A stretch of 64,000 bases of DNA. Source: Actinomycetota bacterium. GTDB lineage: Bacteria > Actinomycetota > Actinomycetes > Streptosporangiales > Streptosporangiaceae. Location of the stretch: assembly GCA_003168255.1 (NCBI GenBank), contig PMSU01000084.1, positions 1 to 64,000 on the forward strand, written 5' to 3'. The translations under genes were made by a program, and so were the position numbers. Under the pieces are notes generated by a model. That model saw only the letters and a list, made by a program, of their open reading frames with translations. It did not search any database and had not been told where the DNA came from. This document shows positions 37,190 to 45,739 of the stretch, piece by piece; the stretch's first letter is position 1; each line of letters starts with the position of its first letter.

Positions 37190-40100
37190 GCACGGACCAG
37201 CCATGGGCCAGCCCCGCGGGCAGCCGCGGCTCCGACGACATCGTCGGCGCCCGGGTGCTCGTCGGAACCCAGATGGTAGACATCTCCCGGTTGTCGACGC
37301 ATCCGGTGCCGGTGATCAGCCAGGGCCTGATCACCGTGGCAGGGCAGGGCCCGAAAGACTCCAACGGCGCCGGAAAGTCGTCATTCATCGCCGGGCTGAG
37401 CCTGCTGCACGCCGACGACCAGTGGAAACTTGCCAGCGGGGCGTCCGGCGCCGCCGAGCTGCTGTTCACCGCCGAGCTCGCCGCGCAGGAGACCCGGTAT
37501 TCCAACGCCGACCACGGCTACATCATCGGGGTGTTTGCCGATCCGGGCGCCACCGCGATCGCTGACCTGCAAGCCAGCGCGCTCACAGTCTGGCTGCGTA
37601 TCAACCGCAAGGCACCGTACATCGACTTGCGCTGGCAGGAAGGGCTTTATCTTCCGAACGGTTCCACCGAACCCGAACGCGTAGCCCAAGTCGATGCGAT
37701 GTGGAAGGACCTGCCCATGAGCAATGGGCGGACCGATTTCCATGCCAGCCGGCTATCCAGCGTGCTGTTTGGCGGTCACGCACGGTGCGTGTCATTCCTG
37801 TCCACCTCGGTGCGTTCCAGCCCGACACCCAATCTGCTCGCCCAGCCGCTCAACGACCTGAGCCCGGCCCGGATCTTCGACGCGATCGCCAATCTCACCG
37901 GCCTGGACCGCGAACTCGAGCAGGAACAGGCAATGCGCGGCAAAGAGCACGCGCACCGGGTCGAGGTCCGCGGCGCCGAGCAGGACCTGGCAACCTGGGA
38001 AGGCGAGATCACCGTGGTCGAGGCGGGGATCGCGCAGCGACGCGAGGCCCGTGATCATCTCGGTGCTGCCCGCGCCGCCTGGCAGAACCGGTGCGCCCGC
38101 CACCTCATCGACGGCCTGGAGCGAGCGGACCAGATCCGCGCCGCGCTCACCGAGCTCGACGAACGGTCCGAGTGGCTCGGCCGGGAGCTGACCTCCGTCA
38201 ACGCGGAGATCGGCGTACTCAGCGACGACAAGGAGTTCTCCAGCCGCCTCGTCGACGCCACGAAGCACCGAAACGAACTCGCCGAACGCGACAAGACCCT
38301 GGACACCGACCACCAGGTCGCGGCCCGCGAGCTTGACGAACTCGCCAGCAAGCACCGCGACCTGCTTGACGTGGCCCGTGCCGCGGACGGCCGCAGCGCG
38401 GAGACAGCAGAGCGGGAACTGGAAACCGTCAAGGCCGAGCTCGAGCTGGCTCTCGGCGCCAGGAGCGTGGCGCAAGCAGCAGAGCAGCAGGCCCTCGCCC
38501 TCCTCGACGCCGCTGAATCCGGCCAGGATCTGGCCACGGCCCAGTTGCCCCTGCTGGACAAGGCCGGCGTCCCGGCGGCAGCCCTGCTGGACGTCATCGG
38601 CCTCGATGCGGCGCAGCGCGCCGACTGGGAGCCCAGGCTCGCCCTGTACAGGGAAGCCTCCGTGGTTCACCGCGAGCATGGCGACAAGGCCCGCGAGGTT
38701 CTAGCCGGGTTGCCCGGCTCGACGTTGATTCTCGCCGATGAGACCTCCGCCAGCACCGTTAGGAATAAAGATCTTCCCGGCAGTGCTGACCCGCGCTTCG
38801 ACCTGACAGCATTCCTCACCGCGATTGGCCGCAGGGCCGGCCGATCGGCTGAGATCACTGACGGAGATGCAGGCGTGCTCGTGCTCGGCGGGTTCGCCGA
38901 ACCGCTCACCGGACGGGCCGCCCGCATCACCACCGCCCGCCAGGCGCACCAGGGCAAGAGCGACCTCCTCACCAAGGCCAAGGACAAACTCGCCGCCGCC
39001 CGGACAAGCCTCAGCAGAGCCGAAGACCGCGGCCGCGCGGCTGCGGCCGCGCAGCAGGCCGAGCAGGTCCAGGAGAAGATGACCGAGCTGCGCAAGCTGA
39101 ACGCGAACAGGGCCGAGCAACGTGAAGCGCTCAAGCCATCCCTGGCATCGGCTGAAGAGGCTTACGCCAACGCGCTCGGCGCCAAGAACGCCCGCGAGGA
39201 GAAGCTCGCCAACCTGCGCGGCGCGCGGGGCCGCATCCTGGGAAGCCAGCGGGCCAAGCAGGACGAGAAGACCGGTCTCACCGAGGAACGCGACAAGCTG
39301 GACCTGCTGTCCCGGCAAGCGGGCTGGGGCGAAAGCGACGACGCGGCGCGCCATCACCTGCTCTGTCTCGATGACGCCCAGCAGCACACCACGTCGCAAT
39401 GGAACGAGGAAGCCTGCTACGCCCTCGACGGTGTCGTTCGCCGCTGTTTCCCGGACGGCATGCCCGCGGCGGAAATGCCGGCCGAGATTCGCGAGCTTCT
39501 CATCGAGCAGGGCTGGCGACGCGGCAGCCTGGAGATGCGGGTCCGGCTCGCTGCGGCAATGCTGCGCGCGCTGCGGACGCACCTGAACCTCACCGAGGAG
39601 CACGACCGCTACCAGCAGAAGCAGATCACTACCCAGCGCAGCGAACGCACCAAAGATCTTGCCGCCGCCAGCCTGGGACTCGCCGAGGCCGAGCAGACCT
39701 GCCACGCCCACCGCGCGTCCCTGGCCCGCGGGATCAAGAACACGCTCCGCCAGGTCGCCCAGGCGTTCGACGAACTCGACCAGGCCTACGGCGGCTACGG
39801 TGCCGGCCTGGACTACCCGGAGCCGGAGCCGCCAGCCGAACCGGACCGGCCCTGGCAATGGACCGTCGCCCCGAAGTGGCGCCGCGCCGAAGGCCAGCGG
39901 ATGGGCGGCTACAACCTGAAGGCCAACACCGCCCAGATCGACGAGAAAGCAGCCAAGCTCGTCTGCGCGGCCGCGCAGGCCGCAAGCGGCGACCGTCCCC
40001 TGATCCTGATCCTCGACGAACTCGGCCGCAACCTCGGCAAGCAGCACCGCCGCGAGGCCGTCGCCCTGTTCGAGCGGATCGGCCGCGACCGCAACATCAC

Positions 40101-40383
40101 CGTCATCGGCGCCCTGCAAGACGACATGGAACGCTACGCCATCGAGCACTCAGGCCTGTACATCAAGCTGCGCCGCAGCTCCGACGCGATCGCCTACAAC
40201 GAACCCCCCGTCATCGCCGGCGACGAAACCAACCGCCCCCGCGTCGAGCTACTCCAGCACTGGCTGTCCTCATACCGGCCAGCCGACGGCACGAACACCC
40301 AAGATCCCGAACGCAGCGGCGAACAGTACGGCCAGCTAGACGGGTTCGGCGACACTGGTGAGGATCACGCAGGCATGTCATGA
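37186..40383 (+). CDS. SMC/MukB-JetC-like ATPase (gene 4 of 4)
   Basis: 1065 residues, ATG with GGGGAGAAGG upstream. The Walker A motif lies at 55-66 (GPKDSNGAGKSS). Long coiled coils cover about 230-440 and 600-720. They flank a globular hinge-like domain (about 445-590). The C-terminal head holds Walker B ILILDELGR near residue 945, a D-loop-like NLGKQH, and GALQDDM where a histidine switch is usual. No LSGGQ is seen; GGYNLKANTAQID may replace the signature. This is the motor of a condensin-like loop-extruding complex. Relatives in Wadjet act against plasmids, and in MukBEF/MksB they organise chromosomes. No JetD-type nuclease gene follows. Confidence 0.8.
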   Translation: MSTDQPWASPAGSRGSDDIVGARVLVGTQMVDISRLSTHPVPVISQGLITVAGQGPKDSNGAGKSSFIAGLSLLHADDQWKLASGASGAAELLFTAELAAQETRYSNADHGYIIGVFADPGATAIADLQASALTVWLRINRKAPYIDLRWQEGLYLPNGSTEPERVAQVDAMWKDLPMSNGRTDFHASRLSSVLFGGHARCVSFLSTSVRSSPTPNLLAQPLNDLSPARIFDAIANLTGLDRELEQEQAMRGKEHAHRVEVRGAEQDLATWEGEITVVEAGIAQRREARDHLGAARAAWQNRCARHLIDGLERADQIRAALTELDERSEWLGRELTSVNAEIGVLSDDKEFSSRLVDATKHRNELAERDKTLDTDHQVAARELDELASKHRDLLDVARAADGRSAETAERELETVKAELELALGARSVAQAAEQQALALLDAAESGQDLATAQLPLLDKAGVPAAALLDVIGLDAAQRADWEPRLALYREASVVHREHGDKAREVLAGLPGSTLILADETSASTVRNKDLPGSADPRFDLTAFLTAIGRRAGRSAEITDGDAGVLVLGGFAEPLTGRAARITTARQAHQGKSDLLTKAKDKLAAARTSLSRAEDRGRAAAAAQQAEQVQEKMTELRKLNANRAEQREALKPSLASAEEAYANALGAKNAREEKLANLRGARGRILGSQRAKQDEKTGLTEERDKLDLLSRQAGWGESDDAARHHLLCLDDAQQHTTSQWNEEACYALDGVVRRCFPDGMPAAEMPAEIRELLIEQGWRRGSLEMRVRLAAAMLRALRTHLNLTEEHDRYQQKQITTQRSERTKDLAAASLGLAEAEQTCHAHRASLARGIKNTLRQVAQAFDELDQAYGGYGAGLDYPEPEPPAEPDRPWQWTVAPKWRRAEGQRMGGYNLKANTAQIDEKAAKLVCAAAQAASGDRPLILILDELGRNLGKQHRREAVALFERIGRDRNITVIGALQDDMERYAIEHSGLYIKLRRSSDAIAYNEPPVIAGDETNRPRVELLQHWLSSYRPADGTNTQDPERSGEQYGQLDGFGDTGEDHAGMS

Positions 40384-40547
40384 CCCGTCCCCGGAGTCCA
40401 GGTCGCCCGAGCGGCGATTGTTTCGCCAGACCTTGCCTCGTAGGGTTTCTCGACGTCACGCTCCCGTGGATTGGCCTGGCAGCGAGCCCGACGGCGGACG
40501 CGGTGATGTTCACGTCCCGACCAGCGGCGACACGCGAGGAGGGAACC

Positions 40548-40631
40548 ATGTTCGGGCTATGCGTCCGGTTCACCTGTAAGGACGACGAGGTAAGCGCTCA
40601 GGCCTACGACGCCCTGGTGGCTGCCCGGTAA
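40548..40631 (+). pseudogene. N-terminal fragment of an ABM-type monooxygenase-like protein
   Basis: A perfect ribosome site (GAGGAGGG) precedes ATG and 27 codons reading MFGLCVRFTCKDDEVSAQAY and a few more, then TAA. This looks like the first strand and helix of a small antibiotic-biosynthesis-monooxygenase/ferredoxin-like fold protein (normally about 100 residues). The rest is gone. It could instead be a genuine microprotein, but the abrupt stop suggests a remnant. Confidence 0.5.
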
Positions 40632-40642
40632 TGGGGAGGTGG

Positions 40643-40849
40643 TTAGCGGAGGTGCCTTGCCTTTATGCGGGTGGTGAATGTACGCCAGTCGGCTGGGCTG
40701 AGGGTGAGCGTGGGACCGGATGGGTTCTTGCTGTCCCGGATGGCGACGTGCGGGCCTTCGGGCAGGGCTGCGACTTCGACGCAGTTGCCTGATCCGTTGC
40801 TGCGACGGCTCTTGCGCCACCGTGCCCCGGGTAGATCGATCGTGTTCAC
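40643..40849 (-). CDS. DUF397 protein
   Basis: 68 residues. The DUF397 pattern is clear: WRKSRRSNGSGNCVEVA, then VAIRDSKNP and a final LSPADWRTF. These small proteins are partners of XRE-DUF5753 regulators in actinomycetes and are thought to act in developmental or toxin-antitoxin-like control. Its ATG overlaps the stop of the truncated XRE gene upstream (ATGA), so they were one operon. Confidence 0.92.
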   Translation of the reverse strand: MNTIDLPGARWRKSRRSNGSGNCVEVAALPEGPHVAIRDSKNPSGPTLTLSPADWRTFTTRIKARHLR

Positions 40850-41628
40850 TGCCGTAGCTCCTTGGCGGCTCGGTGGATGACTTGCTTTGACTTTGGTTCG
40901 TCGAGCGAGGTGTGCCAGATGCTGTCGAATGCTGTGGTGTAGCGCTCGATCTCGTTTGGCTTGTCGAGGTAGAGGGCTCCGGTGAATCCGTCGGCGTAGA
41001 CGGTGGGGGGCTCGCTGTCCTTACCGTCGCCGTTGAGCGGGAACCGCAGGATGACGAACGGGCCCGTCAGCAGGCCGTGATGCATTCCGGCGCTCAACGG
41101 GACCACGCGCAGGGACACGTTCGGCCGGTCTGCGGTCTCGGCGAGCTGGTCGAGTTGCCGGGCCATCACGTTCGGGCCGCCGACTGGCCGGCGCAGGATG
41201 CCCTCGTTGAGCGCCACGCGCAGTTCCGGAGGTGCGGTACTGCGGTGAACCAGCGTCTGCCGGGCGATCCGCAGGCGGACGCGGCGGTCGATCTCCTCGT
41301 CGTCATCGTCGGGGTGGTCGGCCGTGATGACGGTGCGGGCATAGTCCTCGGCCTGGAACAGGCCGGGCACGAGTTCGGATTCGTAGGAGGAGATCTGTGA
41401 CGCCGCTTCCTCCAGGCCGATGTAGACGTCGAACCATTCGGGGACGGCGTCGCCGTATGCCTGCCACCATCCTTTGGACTTGGTCTCCTTGGCCAGGCCC
41501 ATCAGCGCCTCGGTGAGGTTGGCCGGGGCGCCGTAGACGCGGCAGACGGCCTCGACGTCGAGGCTGCGCAGGGAAGTCTGCCCGGTCTCGATGCGCCAGA
41601 TCTTGGCCTCGGACCATTCCAGCTTCAC
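40846..41628 (-). pseudogene. XRE-DUF5753 regulator with lost N-terminus
   Basis: The DUF5753 domain is complete (WWQAYGDAVPEWFDVYIGLE through VIHRAAKELRQ). The helix-turn-helix begins only at VKLEWSEAKIWRIETGQ; the first helices of the fold are missing. The frame stays open to 41982, but that upstream part is antisense to the ATPase remnant at 41652-41940 and is not regulator sequence. A GTG at 41628 could start a short product. The DUF397 gene follows in overlap. Without the full DNA-binding domain it is probably non-functional. Confidence 0.7.
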
Positions 41629-41651
41629 CGCCGCAGCCCGGACTGTCAGCC

Positions 41652-41940
41652 GCTGCGCGGGGCCGGCACTACACAGAGGGGCGCTTGCGCGAGCATTCGT
41701 CCGCAGGGCGCTGGATGGATGCCCAGTAGCCGACGATGCGCTCCTAGCCTTGTCGGAACTGGCGACGAACGCCGTGAAACACAGCCGGTCAGGCGCTCCC
41801 GGCGGGCAACCATCGTCGACGCCCTTGCCGGAAGGGCGAACTGGGGCATCGAAGGGGACGAACACGCCCGAGTGGCCTGGCTGCGGTTCGACTGGCCCGT
41901 AGCCGAGACTGCCGGGCCTGCTGAGGGCAGCGGCCAGTGA
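41652..41940 (+). pseudogene. RsbW-like ATPase remnant with internal deletion and frameshift
   Basis: One frame reads ARAFVRRALDGCPVADDAL then LSELATNAVKHSRSG, the start of a GHKL anti-sigma kinase domain including the N-box. Another frame near the end reads IVDALAGRANWGIEGDEHAR and AWLRFDW, the C-terminal end of the same fold. About 45 residues between them are missing and the frame changes. The first strand is also absent. It is head-to-head with the truncated XRE gene. Confidence 0.7.
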
Positions 41941-41983
41941 CTGAGCGAGCGACCCGCTCCGCACCGAGACAACGTGCCTCACG

Positions 41984-43825
41984 TCATTCAGTACGGGGCC
42001 GCCAGCAAATCACGTCCGCCGGCGGGTGCTCGGCATACAGCCGTGCGACAAGACCGGCCCTGCGGTCCAGCACCGCCCGCTGGTTGATGTAACCCTTATC
42101 GGTGATCTCGCCGTCGTCGAGCGACGGCGGCTCCTCAGCAAGCAGCAGCCGAACGATGTGTCGGGATGACCCGCCCGCTGCAACGTTGAGGGTGTCAAGT
42201 GCCTGAAGGCACCCGGCACGGACGACGAGAGCGGCATGCAGGTCAGCGGTCCCGGCCGCGCTGCCCAGCCCAGCGAGCTGACGGGCCTGATCGATGTTGA
42301 TCCAGGCCAGCGCGGCGACGTAGTCGCCGTCGTGACCCGCGAGCACGGCGTCCCTGATCAGCCCGTTGCTGGCATTGAGCAGGGCAGGACGGAGCGTGCC
42401 GACGCTGACCCAGGTCCCGGTCGCGAGCTTGAAGTCCTCCGCGATGCGCCCGTCGAAGAGCAGCCCGGCGCCGGGCTGCCCGGGGTCCACGAGGCGAACC
42501 GCGTCGCCGGTCCGGTAGTAGCCGTCGCTGTCGAACGCGGCCTCGGTGGCACGCGCTTCGCCGAAGTAGCCAGGCGTGACGTTCGGCCCCTTGACCCTGA
42601 TTTCTTTCTTACCGCCCACCGGGGCCAGCTTCAGATCCACCCCCGGCAGCGGGACTCCAATGCAGTCCGCGCGCGCAGAGGGAAAATGCGCGGACGTGGC
42701 CGCCGGTGCGGTCTCGGTGGCACCCCACGAGGTGGTCATGGGTACCGGCCGGCCGACGGAGGCGGCCAGCGCCTCGATCCGGTCCCACAGCGCCTGCGGC
42801 AGCGCGGATGCCGCGTAGAACACCAGCCTCAGCTCGGCAAAGAACCGCCGGGCCAGGTCGCGATCGGCCTCGAGTGCAGGCACGAGCAGCGAGTAACCGG
42901 CCGGGACGTTGAAGTAGACGGTCGGGCTCACCTCGGCGAGATTTCGCAGCGTGCGGCCGATGAGCTCACCGGCGGGCCGCCCGTCGTCGATCCACAGGGT
43001 CCCGCCGTTGACCAGCACCATGTTGACGTTGTGGTTGCCGCCGAAGGTGTGACTCCACGGCAGCCAGTCCAGCAGGACTGGCGGTTCGTCCGCGAGGAAC
43101 GGCCACACCTGGCGCATCATCTGCTGGTTGGAGCACAGCATCCGGTGCGTGTTGATGACGCCCTTGGGGTTGCCTGTCGATCCGGACGTGAAGAGGATCT
43201 TGGCGACGGTGTCTGGCCCGACCCGGGCGCAGAGCTCCTCGATTTCGGCGGTCGGCCTGGCGGCTGTCAGCTCATCGAAGGGGACCACGTGAGATCCCGT
43301 CGCTGCGTGACTGGCGGCCAGCACTCGTCCGGGCGCCGAGACTGCCCGCAGAGCTCCGGCGAACTGCTCAGGGTCGGCCGCGAAGACCAGGCCAGGGTCG
43401 ACCAGGTCCGCCATGGCCGTGAGCTTGGCGTGGTCGCGGCTGAGCAGCGAGTACGCGGTGGTGACCGGGACTACCGGCGTGCCGACGGTATGCCCGGCCA
43501 GTGTCAGCAGCAGGTGCTCGACGGAGTTACCGGAAAGGATCATGATGGGCCGGTCGGCCAGGCCCACGCCGATGAGGCTCTGGGCGACGCTGTCCGCCGC
43601 CTGGCGGGCCTGCGCCCAGGTGAGCGTCCGCCATCCCGCGCCGTTGCGCTCCGCGGCGAGAAGTCTGTCCGGATGACTGGCCGCGCCGACCCGGAACGCG
43701 GCTGCCATCGAGAGGTAGTGGGGCTGCAGCGGCATGGCTGATCGCAGCAGCACCGAGCCGTCCGGGCCGACCTCAGCTGCGGTCTGGACCGGAGCGAACA
43801 GCGCCGCAGCGGAGGCGGCAGTCAT
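41984..43825 (-). CDS. Feruloyl-CoA synthase-like carboxylate-CoA ligase
   Basis: 613 residues from the ATG at 43825. The AMP P-loop is ILFTSGSTGNPKGVINTHRM near 195. LPWSHTFGGNHNVNMVLVNG and GGTLWIDDGRP, with TSWGATETAPAAT near 375, are features of the feruloyl-CoA synthase branch. YRTGDAVRLVDPG follows. The C-terminus ends GYINQRAVLDRRAGLVARLY; the usual final lysine lies in a divergent region, as in that branch. It probably activates an aromatic or branched acid. The upstream region holds the conserved element at 43872-43911. Confidence 0.82.
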   Translation of the reverse strand: MTAASAAALFAPVQTAAEVGPDGSVLLRSAMPLQPHYLSMAAAFRVGAASHPDRLLAAERNGAGWRTLTWAQARQAADSVAQSLIGVGLADRPIMILSGNSVEHLLLTLAGHTVGTPVVPVTTAYSLLSRDHAKLTAMADLVDPGLVFAADPEQFAGALRAVSAPGRVLAASHAATGSHVVPFDELTAARPTAEIEELCARVGPDTVAKILFTSGSTGNPKGVINTHRMLCSNQQMMRQVWPFLADEPPVLLDWLPWSHTFGGNHNVNMVLVNGGTLWIDDGRPAGELIGRTLRNLAEVSPTVYFNVPAGYSLLVPALEADRDLARRFFAELRLVFYAASALPQALWDRIEALAASVGRPVPMTTSWGATETAPAATSAHFPSARADCIGVPLPGVDLKLAPVGGKKEIRVKGPNVTPGYFGEARATEAAFDSDGYYRTGDAVRLVDPGQPGAGLLFDGRIAEDFKLATGTWVSVGTLRPALLNASNGLIRDAVLAGHDGDYVAALAWINIDQARQLAGLGSAAGTADLHAALVVRAGCLQALDTLNVAAGGSSRHIVRLLLAEEPPSLDDGEITDKGYINQRAVLDRRAGLVARLYAEHPPADVICWRPRTE

Positions 43826-43871
43826 CGCTGCATCAGCCTTCCATCCGCATGACGATCGCAGCACCCGTCTG

Positions 43872-43911
43872 GCTGGCGAAATATGGATCATTTATACCGA
43901 ACGGAGCGTAC
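43872..43911 (-). promoter_or_regulatory. Conserved promoter-region element (copy 2)
   Basis: Ungapped match to 31441-31480; bases 43886-43907 are identical to 31455-31476. On the minus strand CGTTCGGTATAA points to the ligase gene about 67 bases away, with TTGCTA 16 bases before TATAAA as a possible -35. The divergent sigma-like gene starts at 44023. Confidence 0.6.
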
Positions 43912-44022
43912 CTAGCAACTGCGTCCGCCTGTTCAATTGCCAGGCAGCGGTCGCCGACCTGCTCGTCGGCGCATACGCTGAGGCCGCCGTTAGCGCCGCG
44001 AGCAACTGGGGAGGCATACCTC

Positions 44023-44415
44023 GTGAAAGCGACTAACCACCGGACCAGCGACGACGTGGCCGCCGCCGGAGGCAGGAGGGTTTTCCTCGCCGGTACCGCC
44101 AGGGATGGAACGGCTCGTCTCGACAACCGGGCCGGTGACTATGACGTGGAGGAGCAAGCTCTGCGCGCTCTGCTGAGCGAGCAGGTGCGCCACCGGATCC
44201 GTGAAGTTCTTGCCGGACTGCCCGACGAGCAGCGGCGTGTTCTGCGATTCCGGCTGTTCGATGGCATGAGCAATGTGGAGATCGCGACGCTGCTGGGCGT
44301 CACGCCGCAGCGGGTCTCCCAGCTGTGGACAACGGGTTTTGCCGTCTTGTGGTCAGCGCTGCGCACCGATCCCGCCATCCGACTGGAAGACGAAGAAGGG
44401 GCGACCGGTGACTAA
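44023..44415 (+). CDS. Sigma-70 region 4-like protein
   Basis: 130 residues from a GTG with GGGGAGG eight bases upstream; the longer frame to 43849 is unsupported. Residues 55-110 form a sigma region 4 helix-turn-helix: LAGLPDEQRRVLRFRLFDG, SNVEIATLLGVTPQRVSQLW. There is no region 2, so it cannot by itself contact a -10 element and is not a full sigma factor. It may be a DNA-binding regulator derived from one. The tail is acidic (RLEDEEGATGD). Confidence 0.78.
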   Translation: MKATNHRTSDDVAAAGGRRVFLAGTARDGTARLDNRAGDYDVEEQALRALLSEQVRHRIREVLAGLPDEQRRVLRFRLFDGMSNVEIATLLGVTPQRVSQLWTTGFAVLWSALRTDPAIRLEDEEGATGD

Positions 44416-44482
44416 CCGGACTGCTCGCGCGTGTCCAGGGCGCTAACCGCTGCCGCAAGGCCGCGGCTGAGGCGGGTCAGCG

Positions 44483-44869
44483 CTAGGCGGTCCAGTTGAG
44501 GCGGGCCCAGACGGTTCGGCTGTCTGGGGATGTGTTGGTGCCCCAGTCGGTAGCTAGCGCCCGGACGATGTCCAGGCCGCGGCCTCGGGCCGGGTCGGGG
44601 GCTTGTTCGATCCAGGGTCCGCCGTCGTCTTCGACTGCTATCTGCACGTAGGACCCAGGACGGATCTCGGCGCGGACGGCGAAGGTGCCGCCCCGATTGC
44701 GTGAGTCGCTATGCAGGGCGGCGTTGGCGGCCAGCTCGGAGGCGCAGAGGATGACATCGTCGGCGATGGGGCAGCCGTCCAGGATGCGCCGGAGGTCCGC
44801 CCGGACGTGGCCAGCCTGGTCGGGCCTGCCGGGGTAGGTGACCGCGATGGCGCGCAGGACGGGTGCCAT
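44483..44869 (-). CDS. RsbW-like ATP-binding protein (GHKL anti-sigma kinase fold)
   Basis: 128 residues. The N-box region is SELAANAALHSDSRN, G1 is VEDDGGPWI and G2 is GRGLDIVRALATDWG; the C-terminus is VWARLNWTA. Such small ATPases pair with XRE-DUF397 genes in actinomycetes and bind or phosphorylate anti-anti-sigma factors. Two broken relatives lie at 41652 and 46181, so this is the only intact copy here. It lies 17 bases after the GntR gene and may be co-transcribed with it. Confidence 0.88.
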   Translation of the reverse strand: MAPVLRAIAVTYPGRPDQAGHVRADLRRILDGCPIADDVILCASELAANAALHSDSRNRGGTFAVRAEIRPGSYVQIAVEDDGGPWIEQAPDPARGRGLDIVRALATDWGTNTSPDSRTVWARLNWTA

Positions 44870-44886
44870 GCAGACGGTGTCAAGCG

Positions 44887-45678
44887 CTAGCGCGCTGGCA
44901 GGTCGTAGGCCAACAGGTAGGCGTCAGCGGCCATGATCGTGTCGCAAACCTCGACAACGCGCCCGGCGATGTCGTAGGCGGTGCGGACGAGCCGGAAGAC
45001 CGGAACCCCGGGTGGCAAAGCGAGCACCCGGGCCTCTTCCGGAGCCGGCATCCGCGCGGCGACTTCCTCGGTGAACCGCTCCAGGGTGTGCCCCTGCTCC
45101 TCCAGCCGGGCGTAGATACCGCCCGGCCCCGGGTTGGGGTCGGCGATGGGCGTACCGCGCGCCAGGTCGGCCGGGATATAAGAGATCGCGGTCTCGACCG
45201 GCCGCCCGTCCAGGGAGTACCGGCGGCTTCGCATCACGGCGCGCGCCCCCTCAGCCAGGTGCAGGCGGTCGGAGATGTCCGCCGGCGGGCGTACCTCGCT
45301 CACCTTGATCATGTCCACCGAGGGGATCGCCGCGGCCTGCTCCGACTCGGCAATGAACGCCGCCTTGCCTTCTTTGCGGTGGCGCTGAGCGAACCGGTCA
45401 GAAGCCAGCCGCCGGACCGGCGGACGGCGGCGAACGTACACGCCGCGCCCGTGCTCAGCGATGATCAGGCCCTCATCCTGCAGCAGCCGCAGCGCGTTGC
45501 GGACGGTCATCCGCGCCACCCCGTAGTGGTCCATCAGCCTTGCTTCGGAGGGGAGCTGGTCGCCCTCGCGCAGCCGTCCCCTGGCGACCGCTGTCCGCAA
45601 GTGGTCTGCGATCTGCTTGTACACAGCGCGATCGCCCATTGGATCAAGCTGCGCAGTGAGCACAACGTCATCGCTCAT
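44887..45678 (-). CDS. GntR-family regulator, HutC/UTRA type
   Basis: 263 residues from the ATG at 45678, with GAGGAG seven bases upstream. The GntR winged helix is AVYKQIADHLRTAVARGRL, then LPSEARLMDHYGVARMTVRNAL. The UTRA effector domain covers about 95-255, ending VFRLVRTAYDIAGRVVEV-like. It is divergent from a NUDIX gene, and the palindrome at 45699-45710 lies between them. Plasmid-borne relatives (KorSA-type) control transfer, but no transfer genes are seen here. Confidence 0.92.
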   Translation of the reverse strand: MSDDVVLTAQLDPMGDRAVYKQIADHLRTAVARGRLREGDQLPSEARLMDHYGVARMTVRNALRLLQDEGLIIAEHGRGVYVRRRPPVRRLASDRFAQRHRKEGKAAFIAESEQAAAIPSVDMIKVSEVRPPADISDRLHLAEGARAVMRSRRYSLDGRPVETAISYIPADLARGTPIADPNPGPGGIYARLEEQGHTLERFTEEVAARMPAPEEARVLALPPGVPVFRLVRTAYDIAGRVVEVCDTIMAADAYLLAYDLPAR

Positions 45679-45698
45679 GCACTCACTCCTCAACTCGT

Positions 45699-45710
45699 GT
45701 AGACGTCTAC
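45699..45710. promoter_or_regulatory. Perfect 12-bp palindrome, likely GntR operator
   Basis: GTAGACGTCTAC lies 21 bases before the GntR start and 30 bases before the NUDIX start. The GT...AC ends suit GntR-type binding. It probably serves autoregulation and control of the NUDIX gene. Confidence 0.7.
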
Positions 45711-45739
45711 TACTGTTAAATTACCTGAGAGGTGACCTG

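Noticed and set aside
40384-40547. A JetD-type nuclease gene after the SMC ATPase
   Set aside because: The gap is 164 bases and holds no open frame with a toprim-like or other nuclease motif.
42236-43741. 501-codon open frame on the plus strand
   Set aside because: Antisense to the feruloyl-CoA-synthase-like ligase, which has a complete P-loop and domain order.
44887-45678. Plasmid-transfer (KorSA-type) control region
   Set aside because: The GntR/UTRA protein resembles such repressors in family only. No replication, Tra/Spd or integrase genes are present.
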